In this document: piece after piece, positions 26,247 to 34,828 of the stretch | Layout: each line of letters begins with the position of its first letter | Numbering within the stretch: position 1 is the stretch's first letter | From: Ornithinibacter aureus | Lineage (GTDB): Bacteria; Actinomycetota; Actinomycetes; Actinomycetales; Dermatophilaceae | Direction of reading: 5' to 3' | DNA: 64,000 bases | Assembly: GCF_009858245.1 (NCBI RefSeq) | Contig: NZ_VMSB01000001.1 | Location: 1 to 64,000 of the forward strand | Position numbers and translations under genes: made by a program | Notes under the pieces: generated by a model | The model's database searches: none | What the model was told of the DNA's origin: nothing | What the model saw: the letters and a program-made list of their open reading frames with translations, nothing else

Positions 26247-26656
26247 CCCGACTCCCGTTCTACGGCCGTCAGGGAAAGTTCACCTTCCGGCTGCTCGCGA
26301 TCACCCTGTTCGGACAGTCGATCATCCTGTCGTTCTTCGCCCTGGTCGCCCGTGGCAATGCGATCGCCGCCGGACGCCCGCAGGAGGGGGAGCGCCTCCT
26401 GTGGATCGGGCTGGGGCTGGCCCTGCTCGCCCTCGTCGCATCGGGCCTCATCCGCCGGCCCTACGGCATCACCCTCGGCTGGATCGTCCAGGCCCTCACC
26501 TGGGCCAGCGCCGTGGTCGTCACGGCGATGATCGGCGTCGCGCTCGTCTTCACGGCGTTGTGGCTGCTGCTGCTCGTGCAGGGGATGAAGGTCGACCGGA
26601 TCGTCGCCGAGCGTGAGCAGTCAGAAGCCGGCGAACCCGCACCTGACGCGGCCTGA
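26243..26656 (+). CDS. DUF4233-like integral membrane protein
   Basis: The 137-residue protein has about four hydrophobic spans (LLAITLFGQSIILSFFALVA, LLWIGLGLALLALVASGLI, GITLGWIVQALTWASAVVV, IGVALVFTALWLLLLVQGM). Small membrane proteins of the DUF4233 type sit between folC and ndk in many actinobacteria, which supports the call. No catalytic motif is visible. The start overlaps the stop of the upstream gene; the cytoplasmic tail is acidic. Confidence 0.78.
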   Translation: MTRLPFYGRQGKFTFRLLAITLFGQSIILSFFALVARGNAIAAGRPQEGERLLWIGLGLALLALVASGLIRRPYGITLGWIVQALTWASAVVVTAMIGVALVFTALWLLLLVQGMKVDRIVAEREQSEAGEPAPDAA

Positions 26657-26676
26657 GGGCCGACTAGGGTGGGTGC

Positions 26677-27099
26677 GTGACCACCGAACGCTCCCTCGTC
26701 CTTGTCAAGCCCGACGGTTTCGCCCGCGGCCTCACCGGTGAGGTGCTGCGCCGCATCGAGGCCAAGGGGTACCGCCTCGTCGCCCTCCAGGTCGTGACCC
26801 CCGACCTCGAGCGCCTGCACGCCCACTACGCCGAGCACGAGGGCAAGCCGTTCTTCGAGCCGCTCGTCGAGTTCATGTCCTCCGGGCCGGTGACCGCCGT
26901 CGTCATCGAGGGTGAGCAGTGCATCGCCGGCTTCCGGGCCCTGGCCGGTGCCACCGACCCCACGGCCGCCCTTCCCGGCACGATCCGCGGTGACCTCGGG
27001 CGCGACTGGGGCGCCAAGGTGCAGAAGAACATCGTCCACGGCTCGGACTCGCCCGAGTCGGCCGCGCGCGAGGTCGGCATCTGGTTCCCCGAACTCTGA
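26677..27099 (+). CDS. ndk: Nucleoside diphosphate kinase
   Basis: Ndk transfers the gamma phosphate of ATP to nucleoside diphosphates through a phosphohistidine. The 140-residue protein starts TERSLVLVKPDGFARGL and has the active-site His in NIVHGSDSPESAAREVGIWF. GTG 26677 is the start. It closes the folC–ndk group and is followed by a strong hairpin. Confidence 0.96.
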   Translation: MTTERSLVLVKPDGFARGLTGEVLRRIEAKGYRLVALQVVTPDLERLHAHYAEHEGKPFFEPLVEFMSSGPVTAVVIEGEQCIAGFRALAGATDPTAALPGTIRGDLGRDWGAKVQKNIVHGSDSPESAAREVGIWFPEL

Positions 27100-27123
27100 C
27101 CCACCCACCCCGCCAACGTCGGC

Positions 27124-27148
27124 GCGGATGCCGTGCCACGGCATCCGC
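27124..27148. terminator. Perfect 11-bp hairpin between ndk and lpdA
   Basis: GCGGATGCCGT-GCC-ACGGCATCCGC forms an 11-bp stem with a 3-base loop, 25 bases after the ndk stop. There is no U-run. Its arms contain the GGATGCC/GGCATCC word that recurs across the window. Confidence 0.6.
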
Positions 27149-27186
27149 AGTGTCGTTCGCCGTCCGTGGCGGATAGGGTGAGAGCC

Positions 27187-28584
27187 ATGGCTGACTTCGA
27201 CGTCGTGGTGCTCGGTGCAGGTCCTGGTGGTTACGTCGCGGCGATCCGCGCGTCCCAGCTCGGGAAGAAGGTCGCGGTCGTCGAGAAGAAGTACTGGGGC
27301 GGGGTGTGTCTCAACGTCGGGTGCATCCCGAGCAAGGCGCTGATCAAGAACGCCGAGCTCGCCCACCTGCTCACGCACGACAAGAAGAAGTACGGCATCG
27401 AGGGCGACGCCACGATGTCCTACGGGCCCACCCACCAGCGCTCGCGCCAGGTCTCCGACGGCATCGTGCGCGGCGTGCACTTCCTCATGAAGAAGAACAA
27501 GATCGAGGAGATCGACGGCTGGGGCACCCTCACCGGCCCGTCCTCGATGGACGTCGCGCTCAACGACGGCTCGAGCCGCCAGCTGACCTTCGACCACCTC
27601 ATCATCGCCACCGGTGCGACCACCCGGATGCTGCCCGGGGTCACCGTCTCGCAGAACGTCGTCACCTACGAGGAGCAGATCCTCGACCCGAACCTGCCCG
27701 GCTCGATGATCATCGCCGGGTCCGGGGCGATCGGCGTCGAGTTCGCCTACGTCATGAAGAACTTCGGGGTCGACGTGACGATCGTGGAGTTCCTCGACCG
27801 CATGGTGCCCACCGAGGACGCCGACATCTCCAAGGAGCTCGCCAAGCACTACAAGAAGCTCGGTGTCAAGGTCATGCTCTCCACGAAGGTCGAGGCCGTC
27901 GAGGACACCGGCTCGGGGGTGCGGGTCACCGTCTCCCCGGCGGCCGGTGGTGAGCAGCAGGTGCTCGAGGCCGACAAGTTCATGTCGGCGATCGGGTTCG
28001 CCGCGCGGGTCGACGGCTACGGTCTGGAGTCCACGGGCGTCGCCGTCACCGAGCGCGGCGTCATCGACATCGACGAGTACTGCCGCACCAACGTCCCCAA
28101 CGTGTACGCCATCGGCGACTGCACGGGGAAGATGATGCTCGCGCACGTCGCCGAATCGATGGGCATCGTCGCCGCCGAGACCTTGGCCGGTGCAGAGACG
28201 ATGCCGATCGACTACGACTTCATCCCGCGCGCCACGTACTGCCACCCGCAGATCGGGTCGTTCGGCTACTCCGAGGCGCAGGCCAAGGAGAAGGGGTACG
28301 ACGTCAAGACGGCGACCTTCCCCTTCACGGCCAACGGCAAGGCCATGGGCCTGGGCGACGCCGTCGGCTTCGTCAAGGTCGTCGCCGACGCGACGCACAA
28401 CGAGATCCTCGGCGCGCACATGATCGGCCCCGACGTCACCGAGCTGCTTCCCGTGCTGACCCTGGCCCAGAAGTGGGACCTCACCGCGGACGAGGTCGCC
28501 CGCAACGTCTTCGCGCACCCGACCCTGTCCGAGGCCGTCAAGGAGGCCGTCGAGGGCATCGTCGGCCACATGATCAACTTCTGA
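27187..28584 (+). CDS. lpdA: Dihydrolipoyl dehydrogenase
   Basis: This is the E3 flavoprotein of 2-oxo acid dehydrogenase complexes, oxidising dihydrolipoyl groups with NAD. The 465-residue chain has the FAD site [17 protein letters not shown], the redox disulfide [15 protein letters not shown], the NAD site [20 protein letters not shown], the second FAD motif [17 protein letters not shown] and the active-site His in [16 protein letters not shown] 27187 was chosen because homology starts there; an in-frame extension upstream runs through the hairpin. It is alone, with no E1/E2 genes beside it. Confidence 0.95.
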   Translation: MADFDVVVLGAGPGGYVAAIRASQLGKKVAVVEKKYWGGVCLNVGCIPSKALIKNAELAHLLTHDKKKYGIEGDATMSYGPTHQRSRQVSDGIVRGVHFLMKKNKIEEIDGWGTLTGPSSMDVALNDGSSRQLTFDHLIIATGATTRMLPGVTVSQNVVTYEEQILDPNLPGSMIIAGSGAIGVEFAYVMKNFGVDVTIVEFLDRMVPTEDADISKELAKHYKKLGVKVMLSTKVEAVEDTGSGVRVTVSPAAGGEQQVLEADKFMSAIGFAARVDGYGLESTGVAVTERGVIDIDEYCRTNVPNVYAIGDCTGKMMLAHVAESMGIVAAETLAGAETMPIDYDFIPRATYCHPQIGSFGYSEAQAKEKGYDVKTATFPFTANGKAMGLGDAVGFVKVVADATHNEILGAHMIGPDVTELLPVLTLAQKWDLTADEVARNVFAHPTLSEAVKEAVEGIVGHMINF

Positions 28585-28631
28585 CCGACCCCGGGCGGGT
28601 CCACCCAGGCGACTGGCGTGACGTCGGTGGG

Positions 28632-28941
28632 GTGACCGAGCAGCAGCCGTACGAGGTGATCGAGCAGCGTGACGGGTTCGGTCCCGACCAACCCGGACGT
28701 GCGTGTCCGGGCCGTTCCCGAGCGGGTGGCCGCCGCGGTGGCCTACCGCGGACGGTGGACCCGCTCCGCCTATGAACACCACCTCGATGAGCTGCAGGAT
28801 GCCGTGGTCGCGGCCGGGTTCACACCTGTCGGGCCACCTCGGTTCGCCCGGTTCGACCCACCGTTCAAGCCGTGGTTCCTCCGGCGCAACGAGGTCGTCC
28901 AGGACGTGTCTCGCGCCTCCCAGGAGGGTCCCGGCGGGTAG
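28632..28941 (+). pseudogene. SOUL heme-binding family remnant with internal deletion
   Basis: A GTG at 28632 opens VTEQQPYEVIEQRDGF, the usual N-terminus of actinobacterial SOUL proteins. After this, homology resumes in another frame at about 28690 with VRVRAVPERVAAAVAYRGRW and then YEHHLDELQDAVVAAGFTPV and RFDPPFKPWFLRRNEV, the C-terminal third of the family. The middle, roughly 90–100 residues, is missing. The 90-residue open frame from 28669 could still be translated, but an active protein is unlikely. The deletion is a clean join and not a scatter of single-base changes. Confidence 0.75.
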
Positions 28942-28998
28942 GTCCGTGGCGAGCGCGCCGGGCCGGACGCCACCCGTCCGGGTGCCGGGTGCCGGGCC

Positions 28999-29346
28999 TC
29001 ACCCGACAGCCACGGCCTCGCCCGGTGCAGCCGCCGAGCTCTTGCGCGCACGTCGGGTGCGCAGGCGCCCGCCGAGGACGACGAGGCCGACCCCCACGGC
29101 GACGATGACGAGGTTGACAGCGGCGTACCCGTAGAGCTCGACCGAGTCGTGGACGGCTGGGAAGGCCGACGGGAACGGGCCGAAGGCCGACCGCCCTTCG
29201 TGGGCCAGCCAGGACAACACCAGGCTCGTGGACTGGAACGTGAAGATCCAGGAGCCGACGGCGAGGTAGGTGAGGATAGCCGTGGGTCGGCGGTGGACGA
29301 GCAGACCGATGGGGAGTGCGAGGAGCACGGTGTAGACGAGGATCAT
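28999..29346 (-). CDS. Hypothetical small membrane protein
   Basis: I do not recognise this protein. From ATG 29346 it is 115 residues with three hydrophobic spans (MILVYTVLLALPIGLLVH, AILTYLAVGSWIFTFQSTSL, AAVNLVIVAVGVGLVVLGG) and a basic tail RLRTRRARKSS. The stop is at 28999. It is divergent from the sensor kinase at 29498. The N-terminal extension available upstream is Arg-rich and unlike a protein start. Confidence 0.6.
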   Translation of the reverse strand: MILVYTVLLALPIGLLVHRRPTAILTYLAVGSWIFTFQSTSLVLSWLAHEGRSAFGPFPSAFPAVHDSVELYGYAAVNLVIVAVGVGLVVLGGRLRTRRARKSSAAAPGEAVAVG

Positions 29347-29497
29347 GACGGCCTCCGATGGGATGGAAGTGCGGACCTGACGACCATCGCGCCGGCGGGT
29401 GGGCGACGGCATCCGCGCAGCCGCGAAGCGTCGGTCCGGATGTGCCGTACGTGCTGACCCTGATCCGCTCTGCACTGGTGCGTGTCACCATGTCCAG

Positions 29498-31405
29498 ATG
29501 CGGGCCCGAACCGTGCGGGTGTGCACGGCCTTGGCAGCCGTCGTCGTTCTGGCGACGGTCGTCGTCGGCGTGGCGACGGGATCGACGGCCGACGTCCTCG
29601 CCGGTGTTCTCTCCCTCGCGGCGGTCGGGGTCGGGTTCGTGGTGGTGCGGGAGCAGCCGACGTCCGCTGTCGGCCCGGCCATGGCCTGGTGCGCTGCGGC
29701 CCCGCTCACGGTCGTGCTCGTCGAGGCGCTCGCGCAGTCGGCTGAGGGCGCTTCGTTGCCACCGGGGGCTTCTCTCGCGCAGGCGATCTCCGTCGGCATC
29801 TGGCCGCTCAACGTCGCGGGTCTGGTCGCCCTCCTGCTCGTCTTCCCGGACGGCCGACGCCCCGGGTGGCCGTGGAGGGCAGTCCCGGTACTCCTCCTTT
29901 CGGCGACGGGGGCCACCGTGTTCGCCCTGTGGGGCAGCCGCCAGGTCGGGGGCGAGGTGGTCGGCGCCCCGTCAGGGCCGGCTCGTGTCGTCGCGGTCAT
30001 CGTGGGCCTTGCCCTCGTGGCCACGTGCGTCGGCCTCGGGGTCGCGTCGGTGATGCAGACCTATCGCCACGGTGACGAGCGGCGCCGTCTGCAGGTCAGG
30101 TGGCTGGCCCTTGCCGGCGTCGTGGCTGCCGCCCTCCTGGTCGCGGGCTGGGTCGCGGAAGGCCTCGGGGCGCCGCTGGCGCTCGCGTACACACCCCACC
30201 TCGTCGCCATCGTCGTGCTGGTGCCGGCAGCCGTGGGCGTCGCGATCCTGCGACACGACCTGTTCGACGTCGACCGCCTGCTGGGTGACACCGTGTCTGC
30301 TCTTGTCACCGCGTTCGCGTCGGCTGCGCTGTTCGGTGCGGTCGTGCTCGTCACGAGCCGGGCCGTGGGTGCCACCAGCGAGGTGACGACGGTGACGGCC
30401 GCGTTCGTCACAGCCTTGTTCCTGCTGCCCGTGCACCGCTGGATCTCGTCGGTCGTCGGCGCGGTGGTGGACCATGACCGTCACGTCGCCGTGGCCGGGG
30501 TCGAGCGCTTCGCGGCTGACGTGCGGGCAGGCCACCGAGAGCCCGAAGAGGTGCAGGCGGTGCTACGGACGGCCCAGCGCGACCCGGGCCTGACCCTGGC
30601 GCTCGTGAGGGTCGACGGCGCCTGGGTCGACCCGCAGGGCGTCGAGGTTCCCGAGCCGTATGGGGTGACGGTCGCCTCGGGTGGTGTCCCCATCGCCCGA
30701 ATCCACCTCGACCACGACACCGCCCGGGCTCGGCGTCGGGTCGCCGACCTCGCGACCGCCGCCTGGGTGCCCATCGAGGTCAGCCGGCTGCGCCTCGGGC
30801 TCCGTGGCGCCGTGGCCGAGGCGGAGGCCAGCCGGGCCCGCCTCGTCGAAGCCGTTGCCGAGGAGCGGGTGCGTCTCGAGAGGGACCTCCACGACGGCGC
30901 CCAGCAGCAGATCGTCGCGACGGGGATGCGGCTGCGTAGGCTGCAGCGCGATCTGGACCCCGTTCTGGCGGCGGAGGTGGACACGGTCGTCGCGGACCTC
31001 GAGGAGACCGTCCGAGAGCTGCGGCGCCTGGCTCACGGGGTGCGACCGGCGCGCCTGGACGACGGACTCGGGCCGGCACTGGAGGCCGTGCGGGCCGCGA
31101 GCCCGGTGCCCGTCGACCTGGTCGTCGGTGATCTTCCACCAGCCGACGAGACGCGCACCGTCACCGCCTACCTCGTCGTCTCCGAGGCCGTCGCGAACGC
31201 CTTGAAGCACGCCCGCGCACGCCGCATCGACGTCGAGGTCGGGTCATCGGGGGACCGCATCGCGGTGGAGGTGCGTGACGACGGTGTCGGAGGCGCGCCC
31301 GTGGACGGACCGGCCTCCCTTCGCGACCGCGTGGCATCCGTGGGGGGCCAGCTCTCGGTCGAGAGCGTCGCGGGCCGGGGCACGACCGTGCGGGCGGTGA
31401 TCTGA
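29498..31405 (+). CDS. Multi-span sensor histidine kinase (NarL/LuxR type)
   Basis: The 635-residue protein has about ten N-terminal hydrophobic spans in residues 1–320, including the VAILRHDLFDVDRLLGD stretch common in this actinobacterial group. The HisKA_3 dimerisation helix carries the phosphoacceptor in VRLERDLHDGAQQQIVATG. The HATPase domain has N-box VVSEAVANALKHARAR and G-box VRDDGVGGA. It is membrane-bound with an unknown signal. The ATG at 29498 was chosen because the first span follows; the upstream frame is Cys/Arg-rich. It is followed after one base by its response regulator. Confidence 0.92.
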   Translation: MRARTVRVCTALAAVVVLATVVVGVATGSTADVLAGVLSLAAVGVGFVVVREQPTSAVGPAMAWCAAAPLTVVLVEALAQSAEGASLPPGASLAQAISVGIWPLNVAGLVALLLVFPDGRRPGWPWRAVPVLLLSATGATVFALWGSRQVGGEVVGAPSGPARVVAVIVGLALVATCVGLGVASVMQTYRHGDERRRLQVRWLALAGVVAAALLVAGWVAEGLGAPLALAYTPHLVAIVVLVPAAVGVAILRHDLFDVDRLLGDTVSALVTAFASAALFGAVVLVTSRAVGATSEVTTVTAAFVTALFLLPVHRWISSVVGAVVDHDRHVAVAGVERFAADVRAGHREPEEVQAVLRTAQRDPGLTLALVRVDGAWVDPQGVEVPEPYGVTVASGGVPIARIHLDHDTARARRRVADLATAAWVPIEVSRLRLGLRGAVAEAEASRARLVEAVAEERVRLERDLHDGAQQQIVATGMRLRRLQRDLDPVLAAEVDTVVADLEETVRELRRLAHGVRPARLDDGLGPALEAVRAASPVPVDLVVGDLPPADETRTVTAYLVVSEAVANALKHARARRIDVEVGSSGDRIAVEVRDDGVGGAPVDGPASLRDRVASVGGQLSVESVAGRGTTVRAVI

Positions 31406-31406
31406 C

Positions 31407-32063
31407 GTGCGGGGCCTGCGCATCGTGGTGGCAGATGACTCGGTCCTGTTCCGAGAGGGGTTGGTGCGACTGCTCGAGGACGCCGGCCACGACGTCGTCG
31501 CAGCAGTCGGCGATGCGGTGCTGTTGCGTTCTGCCGTTGCCGAGCACGAGCCCGACCTCGCCGTCGTCGACGTGCGGATGCCGCCCGGTGGCACCGACGA
31601 CGGCGCCGTGGCGGCAGTCGAGCTCAGGTCGGCGTGGCCCGGGACCGGCATGCTCCTGCTCTCCCAGCACGTGGAGCTGCGGCACTGCCTGCCCCTGCTC
31701 GGGAGGCCGGGATTCGGATACCTGCTCAAGGAGAGCGTCCTGCACCTCGACGACTTCGACCGTGCCCTGCGCCGCGTGGCCGACGGGGGAGTGGCCCTGG
31801 ACCCCGTCGTCGTCCAGGCGCTCGTGAGCGGCCAGTCCGCACCGTCGGTCGTCGGGCTGAGCGTGCGCGAGCGTGAGGTGCTCGCCCTCGTGGCCGAAGG
31901 GCTGTCCAACGCCCGCATCGCCGACCAGCTCCGGGTGTCCGATCGGACGGTCGAGGCCCACATGCGGGCCGTGTTCACCAAGTTCGGCCTCCCGGACGAC
32001 GGGGACACCAACCGTCGTGTGCTCGCAGTCCTGGCCTTTCTGGAGGCCAACTCCCGGCCGTGA
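31407..32063 (+). CDS. LuxR/NarL-family response regulator
   Basis: This is the partner of the preceding kinase, 218 residues. The receiver domain has acidic pair ADDS at the start, phospho-acceptor Asp in LAVVDVRMPPGG and Lys in GYLLKESVLHLDD. The output domain is a LuxR helix-turn-helix (LSVREREVLALVAEGLSNAR, VSDRTVEAHM). The start is GTG 31407, one base after the kinase stop. Targets are not visible from the sequence; the next gene downstream is a lycopene cyclase. Confidence 0.93.
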   Translation: MRGLRIVVADDSVLFREGLVRLLEDAGHDVVAAVGDAVLLRSAVAEHEPDLAVVDVRMPPGGTDDGAVAAVELRSAWPGTGMLLLSQHVELRHCLPLLGRPGFGYLLKESVLHLDDFDRALRRVADGGVALDPVVVQALVSGQSAPSVVGLSVREREVLALVAEGLSNARIADQLRVSDRTVEAHMRAVFTKFGLPDDGDTNRRVLAVLAFLEANSRP

Positions 32064-32145
32064 GACGGATGTGCGGGCCGCCCCCGACGGCGCCTGGGAG
32101 GGGGCCGCCTTGCCCGGCCCGGCACGCGGTGTCTACCGTCACCGC

Positions 32146-33409
32146 ATGGCCCACCCTGCGACCTCGACCCCGCGGCTCGACGTACTCGTCATCGGGGGCG
32201 GTCCCGCCGGCCGCGCCGTCGCGGGGGAATGTGCCGGTCGGGGACTGCGCACCGCGCTGGTCGACCCGCAGCCCGACCGGCCCTTCACGGCCACCTACGG
32301 GTGCTGGGCGGCCGAGCTTCCCGTGGACCTCCCGGCGTCGGTGGTCGCGGCGCGCGCCCGGGGCCGGGCGGTGGCTCACCGCACCCATGCCCTCGGCTGG
32401 CAGTACGCGGTCTTCGACGTGCCCGCCCTGCGGAGCCACCTCGACGAGCGCCTCGCCGACGTCGTCGTCCACGCCGCCCGCGCCACCCATTCGCCCGGTC
32501 CTGGGCGCGTGGCGCTGGAGGGCGGCGGCGACCTCACGGCATCCGTCGTCATCGACGCGGCCGGTCGCTGGCAGCCACTCGGCGGCCGCCGGCCGGGGCG
32601 CCCCGGCCGGCCCGCGCGGGCCGAGGCCGAGCAGACGGCCTACGGCGTCGTCGTGCCTGCCGAGGTGGCGGCACCGCTCGTCCCCTCGGGTGAGGCGCTC
32701 TTCATGGACTGGCGGCCCGACCACGGCGAGGGCGGCTGGCCGACGTTCCTGTACGGCATCCCCGTCGGCGGTGGAGAGGTGCTGCTCGTGGAGACCTCGC
32801 TCGCGCGCCGCCCCGGCCTGCCGGTGCCGGTCCTGAGGCGGCGCCTGCTCGCGCGCCTGGCGCGCCATGGCATCCGAGTCCCTCCCGACGCGCGCACCGA
32901 GACCGTGCGCTTCCCGGTCGACCACCCGCGGCACGACAGCCCCGGGGTGCTCGGGTTCGGTGCCGCCGCGCCGCTGGTGCACCCGGCGACCGGCTTCAGC
33001 CTCGCCGCAGCCCTCCGGCTGGCCGGACCGGTCGCGGATGCCGTTGTCGCTCACCTCGACGCCGGGCCCGACGCCGGGCCCGAGGCCGCTCGCGGCCGCG
33101 CGCGACGTAGTCTGGCCCCCTCAGGCGAAGGCAGTTCACGGCTTTCGTCGGATCGGGCTCGAGGCCCTGCTGCGGATGCCGCCGAACGAGGTTCCGGGGT
33201 TCTTCGACGTCTTCTTCGAGCTTCCCGAGCAGCAGCGGTGGGACTACCTCACCGGTCGTGAGGACCTGCCGGGGACGATCCGGACCATGGCAGGGCTGTT
33301 CGCGGTGTCCGGGTGGCGGCTGCGTCGACGGCTCGTCGTCCCGGCCGTGCTGCCACCACTGCGCGCCAACGACGAAACCGCTGTCGCTACACGCCGGTCT
33401 CGACGTTGA
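32146..33409 (+). pseudogene. Lycopene cyclase (CrtL/CrtY-like), one frameshift
   Basis: The flavoprotein cyclises lycopene ends in carotenoid synthesis. From ATG 32146 the first frame gives the dinucleotide site LDVLVIGGGPAGRAVAGECA, TATYGCWAAELP, EQTAYGVVVP, ALFMDWRPD and TFLYGIPVGGGEVLLVETSL. The C-terminal region (VVWPPQAKAVHGFRRIGLEA, PNEVPGFFDVFFELPEQQRW, REDLPGTIRTMAGLFAVSGW) is in the next frame, ending at 33409. One extra base near 33095–33105, in a run of CG/GC, explains the change. Expected length is about 420 residues. No other carotenoid gene is near. The 3' end overlaps the convergent VOC gene by 23 bases. Confidence 0.85.
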
Positions 33410-33767
33410 GGACGTTTCCGTCCGGGTCCTCGAACCAGGCACTCTTGAAGCCGCCGTACGACGCGACCCCGTCAGCCCAGGCCAAGCCCTCGGCCTCGAA
33501 GGTCGTGAACGTGACACCCCGTTTGCGCAGGGTCTGCACCTCGGCGTCGAACTCGTCAGGGGCGATCTGGAACGACATCGCCGTGGCCCTGTTCGTCCCG
33601 GCGAACGAGGACGGGTAGACGAGGAAGACGGTCGAGCCGGCGGTGTAGACGACGCCCTCGGGCACGTCTCGCGGGCTGGTGAGGCCCAGCACCCCCTCGT
33701 AGAACGTCCGGGCGCGGTCCAGGTCGTTCACCGCGATGACGGCAATGCTGTCGTGGTCGCCGAGCAT
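33387..33767 (-). CDS. VOC (glyoxalase/bleomycin-resistance fold) family protein
   Basis: The 126-residue protein begins SIAVIAVNDLDRARTFYEGV and ends SAWFEDPDGNVLNVETGV, the two halves of a VOC beta-alpha-beta-beta-beta fold that usually binds a metal. The substrate is unknown. ATG 33767 was chosen; the open frame continues upstream to a GTG at 33869, but the extra residues do not look like the family. Confidence 0.85.
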   Translation of the reverse strand: MLGDHDSIAVIAVNDLDRARTFYEGVLGLTSPRDVPEGVVYTAGSTVFLVYPSSFAGTNRATAMSFQIAPDEFDAEVQTLRKRGVTFTTFEAEGLAWADGVASYGGFKSAWFEDPDGNVLNVETGV

Positions 33768-33880
33768 GGTTCCTCCACGGGCGGGCCGGGCGACCGTCGT
33801 CCGGTCGGCCCCTTCGAGCGTAGGGACCCCCTCGCGGGTCGTCCATGGCCCCAATTGACCATGGACCACCCGTCCGCCGG

Positions 33881-34363
33881 TCAGGCGAGGAAGGCGTCGA
33901 TCTGGTTGATCGCGGACGTCGATCCTTCGACGACGCCCATGTCGAGGACGGTCTGCAGCCCTTCGGCGGTCTCGTACGTGCCGGTGAACACCGCCCGGGT
34001 GGCACCCTCGACCTCCTCGAACGCGTAGACGTTCGAGGAGACGGGCAGGGCCGGGTTGGGGACGAGGTCGTCGCCGGCGAACCCGTCGAGGAACGCGAAG
34101 CGCTGGGGCTCCACGACCTCGGTGATGTCCCAGTAGCCGGCGAACTTCTCGCCCTCCGGTGAGGTCATGTAGTAGGTCGTGCGAGTGCCTGCGCGAAGCT
34201 CGTGGTCGACGAAGGTCGCGGGGTACTCGGGCGGACCCCAGACCTGCTCGAGCTGGCGGGCGTCGGCGTACATCGCCCAGACGCGGGCAACGGGGGCCGC
34301 GAACTCCGCCGTGATGGTGAGGGTGCGGTTCTCGACGTCGGTGGTGATGTCGGTGACGGGCAT
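33881..34363 (-). CDS. SRPBCC/AHSA1-family protein
   Basis: The 160-residue protein has the START-like AHSA1 pattern: RTLTITAEFAAPVARVWAMY, DARQLEQVWGPPEYPATFVD, GEKFAGYWDITEVVEPQRFA and TVLDMGVVEGSTSAINQIDAF. These proteins form a hydrophobic pocket; the ligand is unknown. It lies one base after the stop of an ArsR-type regulator, the common arsR–AHSA1 pair, and is likely controlled by it. Confidence 0.88.
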   Translation of the reverse strand: MPVTDITTDVENRTLTITAEFAAPVARVWAMYADARQLEQVWGPPEYPATFVDHELRAGTRTTYYMTSPEGEKFAGYWDITEVVEPQRFAFLDGFAGDDLVPNPALPVSSNVYAFEEVEGATRAVFTGTYETAEGLQTVLDMGVVEGSTSAINQIDAFLA

Positions 34364-34364
34364 G

Positions 34365-34693
34365 TCAGGTCTCCTTGCGCAGTAGGTCATCGATACGGGC
34401 GATCCGACCCCGCCACACGTCCTCGAGCTCGTCGAGCATCGAGGCGACGGAGCGGACCGCCACCACGTCGCCGCTGGCCAGCTGCTCGCGACCATGACGT
34501 CGCTTGGTGAGCAGCCCGGCGCGTTCGAGGACGGCGACGTGCTTCTGGACGGCGGCGAAGCTCATGTCATAGCTCGCCGCCAGGGTCGTGATCGAGCGCT
34601 CCCCGGCCAGGACGCGGCGCAGGATGTCGCGCCGGTGCGGTCGGAGAGCGCGTGGAACACCGCGTCCGCCCGCCCCTCGTCGCTTTCGCTCAC
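34365..34693 (-). pseudogene. ArsR-family regulator, one frameshift near the N-terminus
   Basis: From GTG 34693 the first frame reads VSESDEGRADAVFHALSDRT, the usual start of AHSA1-associated ArsR proteins. The rest, RRDILRRVLAGERSITTLAA, SYDMSFAAVQKHVAVLERAG and LLTKRRHGREQLASGD, is in another frame. One missing base near 34637–34640 accounts for it. Expected intact length is about 110 residues with a winged helix-turn-helix. A matching operator lies 13 bases upstream. An in-frame alternative start could give a 127-residue protein, but its N-terminus is not family-like. Confidence 0.82.
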
Positions 34694-34705
34694 GAGATTG
34701 ATGTA

Positions 34706-34719
34706 CAACCGAACGGTTG
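34706..34719. promoter_or_regulatory. ArsR-type operator
   Basis: CAACCG-AA-CGGTTG is a perfect 6-bp inverted repeat with a 2-base spacer, 13 bases upstream of the arsR GTG. CAAC-N6-GTTG palindromes are typical binding sites of AHSA1-linked ArsR repressors, so it likely gives autoregulation of the arsR–SRPBCC pair. Confidence 0.65.
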
Positions 34720-34763
34720 CATGTTGTCAAGTGTGGCGGATCTGACATCAGCCGTTCGTCTGG

Positions 34764-34791
34764 TTCGAACGGTCTCGCGGGTCGCTACGAT
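34764..34791 (+). promoter_or_regulatory. Likely promoter of the polysaccharide locus
   Basis: TTCGAA (34764–34769) and TACGAT (34786–34791) are 16 bases apart, a plausible −35/−10 pair. Transcription would start near 34797, after the ATG at 34790, which supports the GTG at 34829 as the true start of the first gene. Confidence 0.45.
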
Positions 34792-34828
34792 GGGGGCTTC
34801 GCTGTTCGCTAGCAGGGGGAGAGGTCAG

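Noticed and set aside
26461-28782. 773-residue minus-strand open frame across ndk and lpdA
   Set aside because: Shadow frame opposite two well-recognised genes; composition is His/Asp/Arg-rich and without domains.
34755-34780. GGTTCGAAC resembling a tRNA T-loop
   Set aside because: No acceptor, D or anticodon stems can be built around it; it fits a −35 region better.
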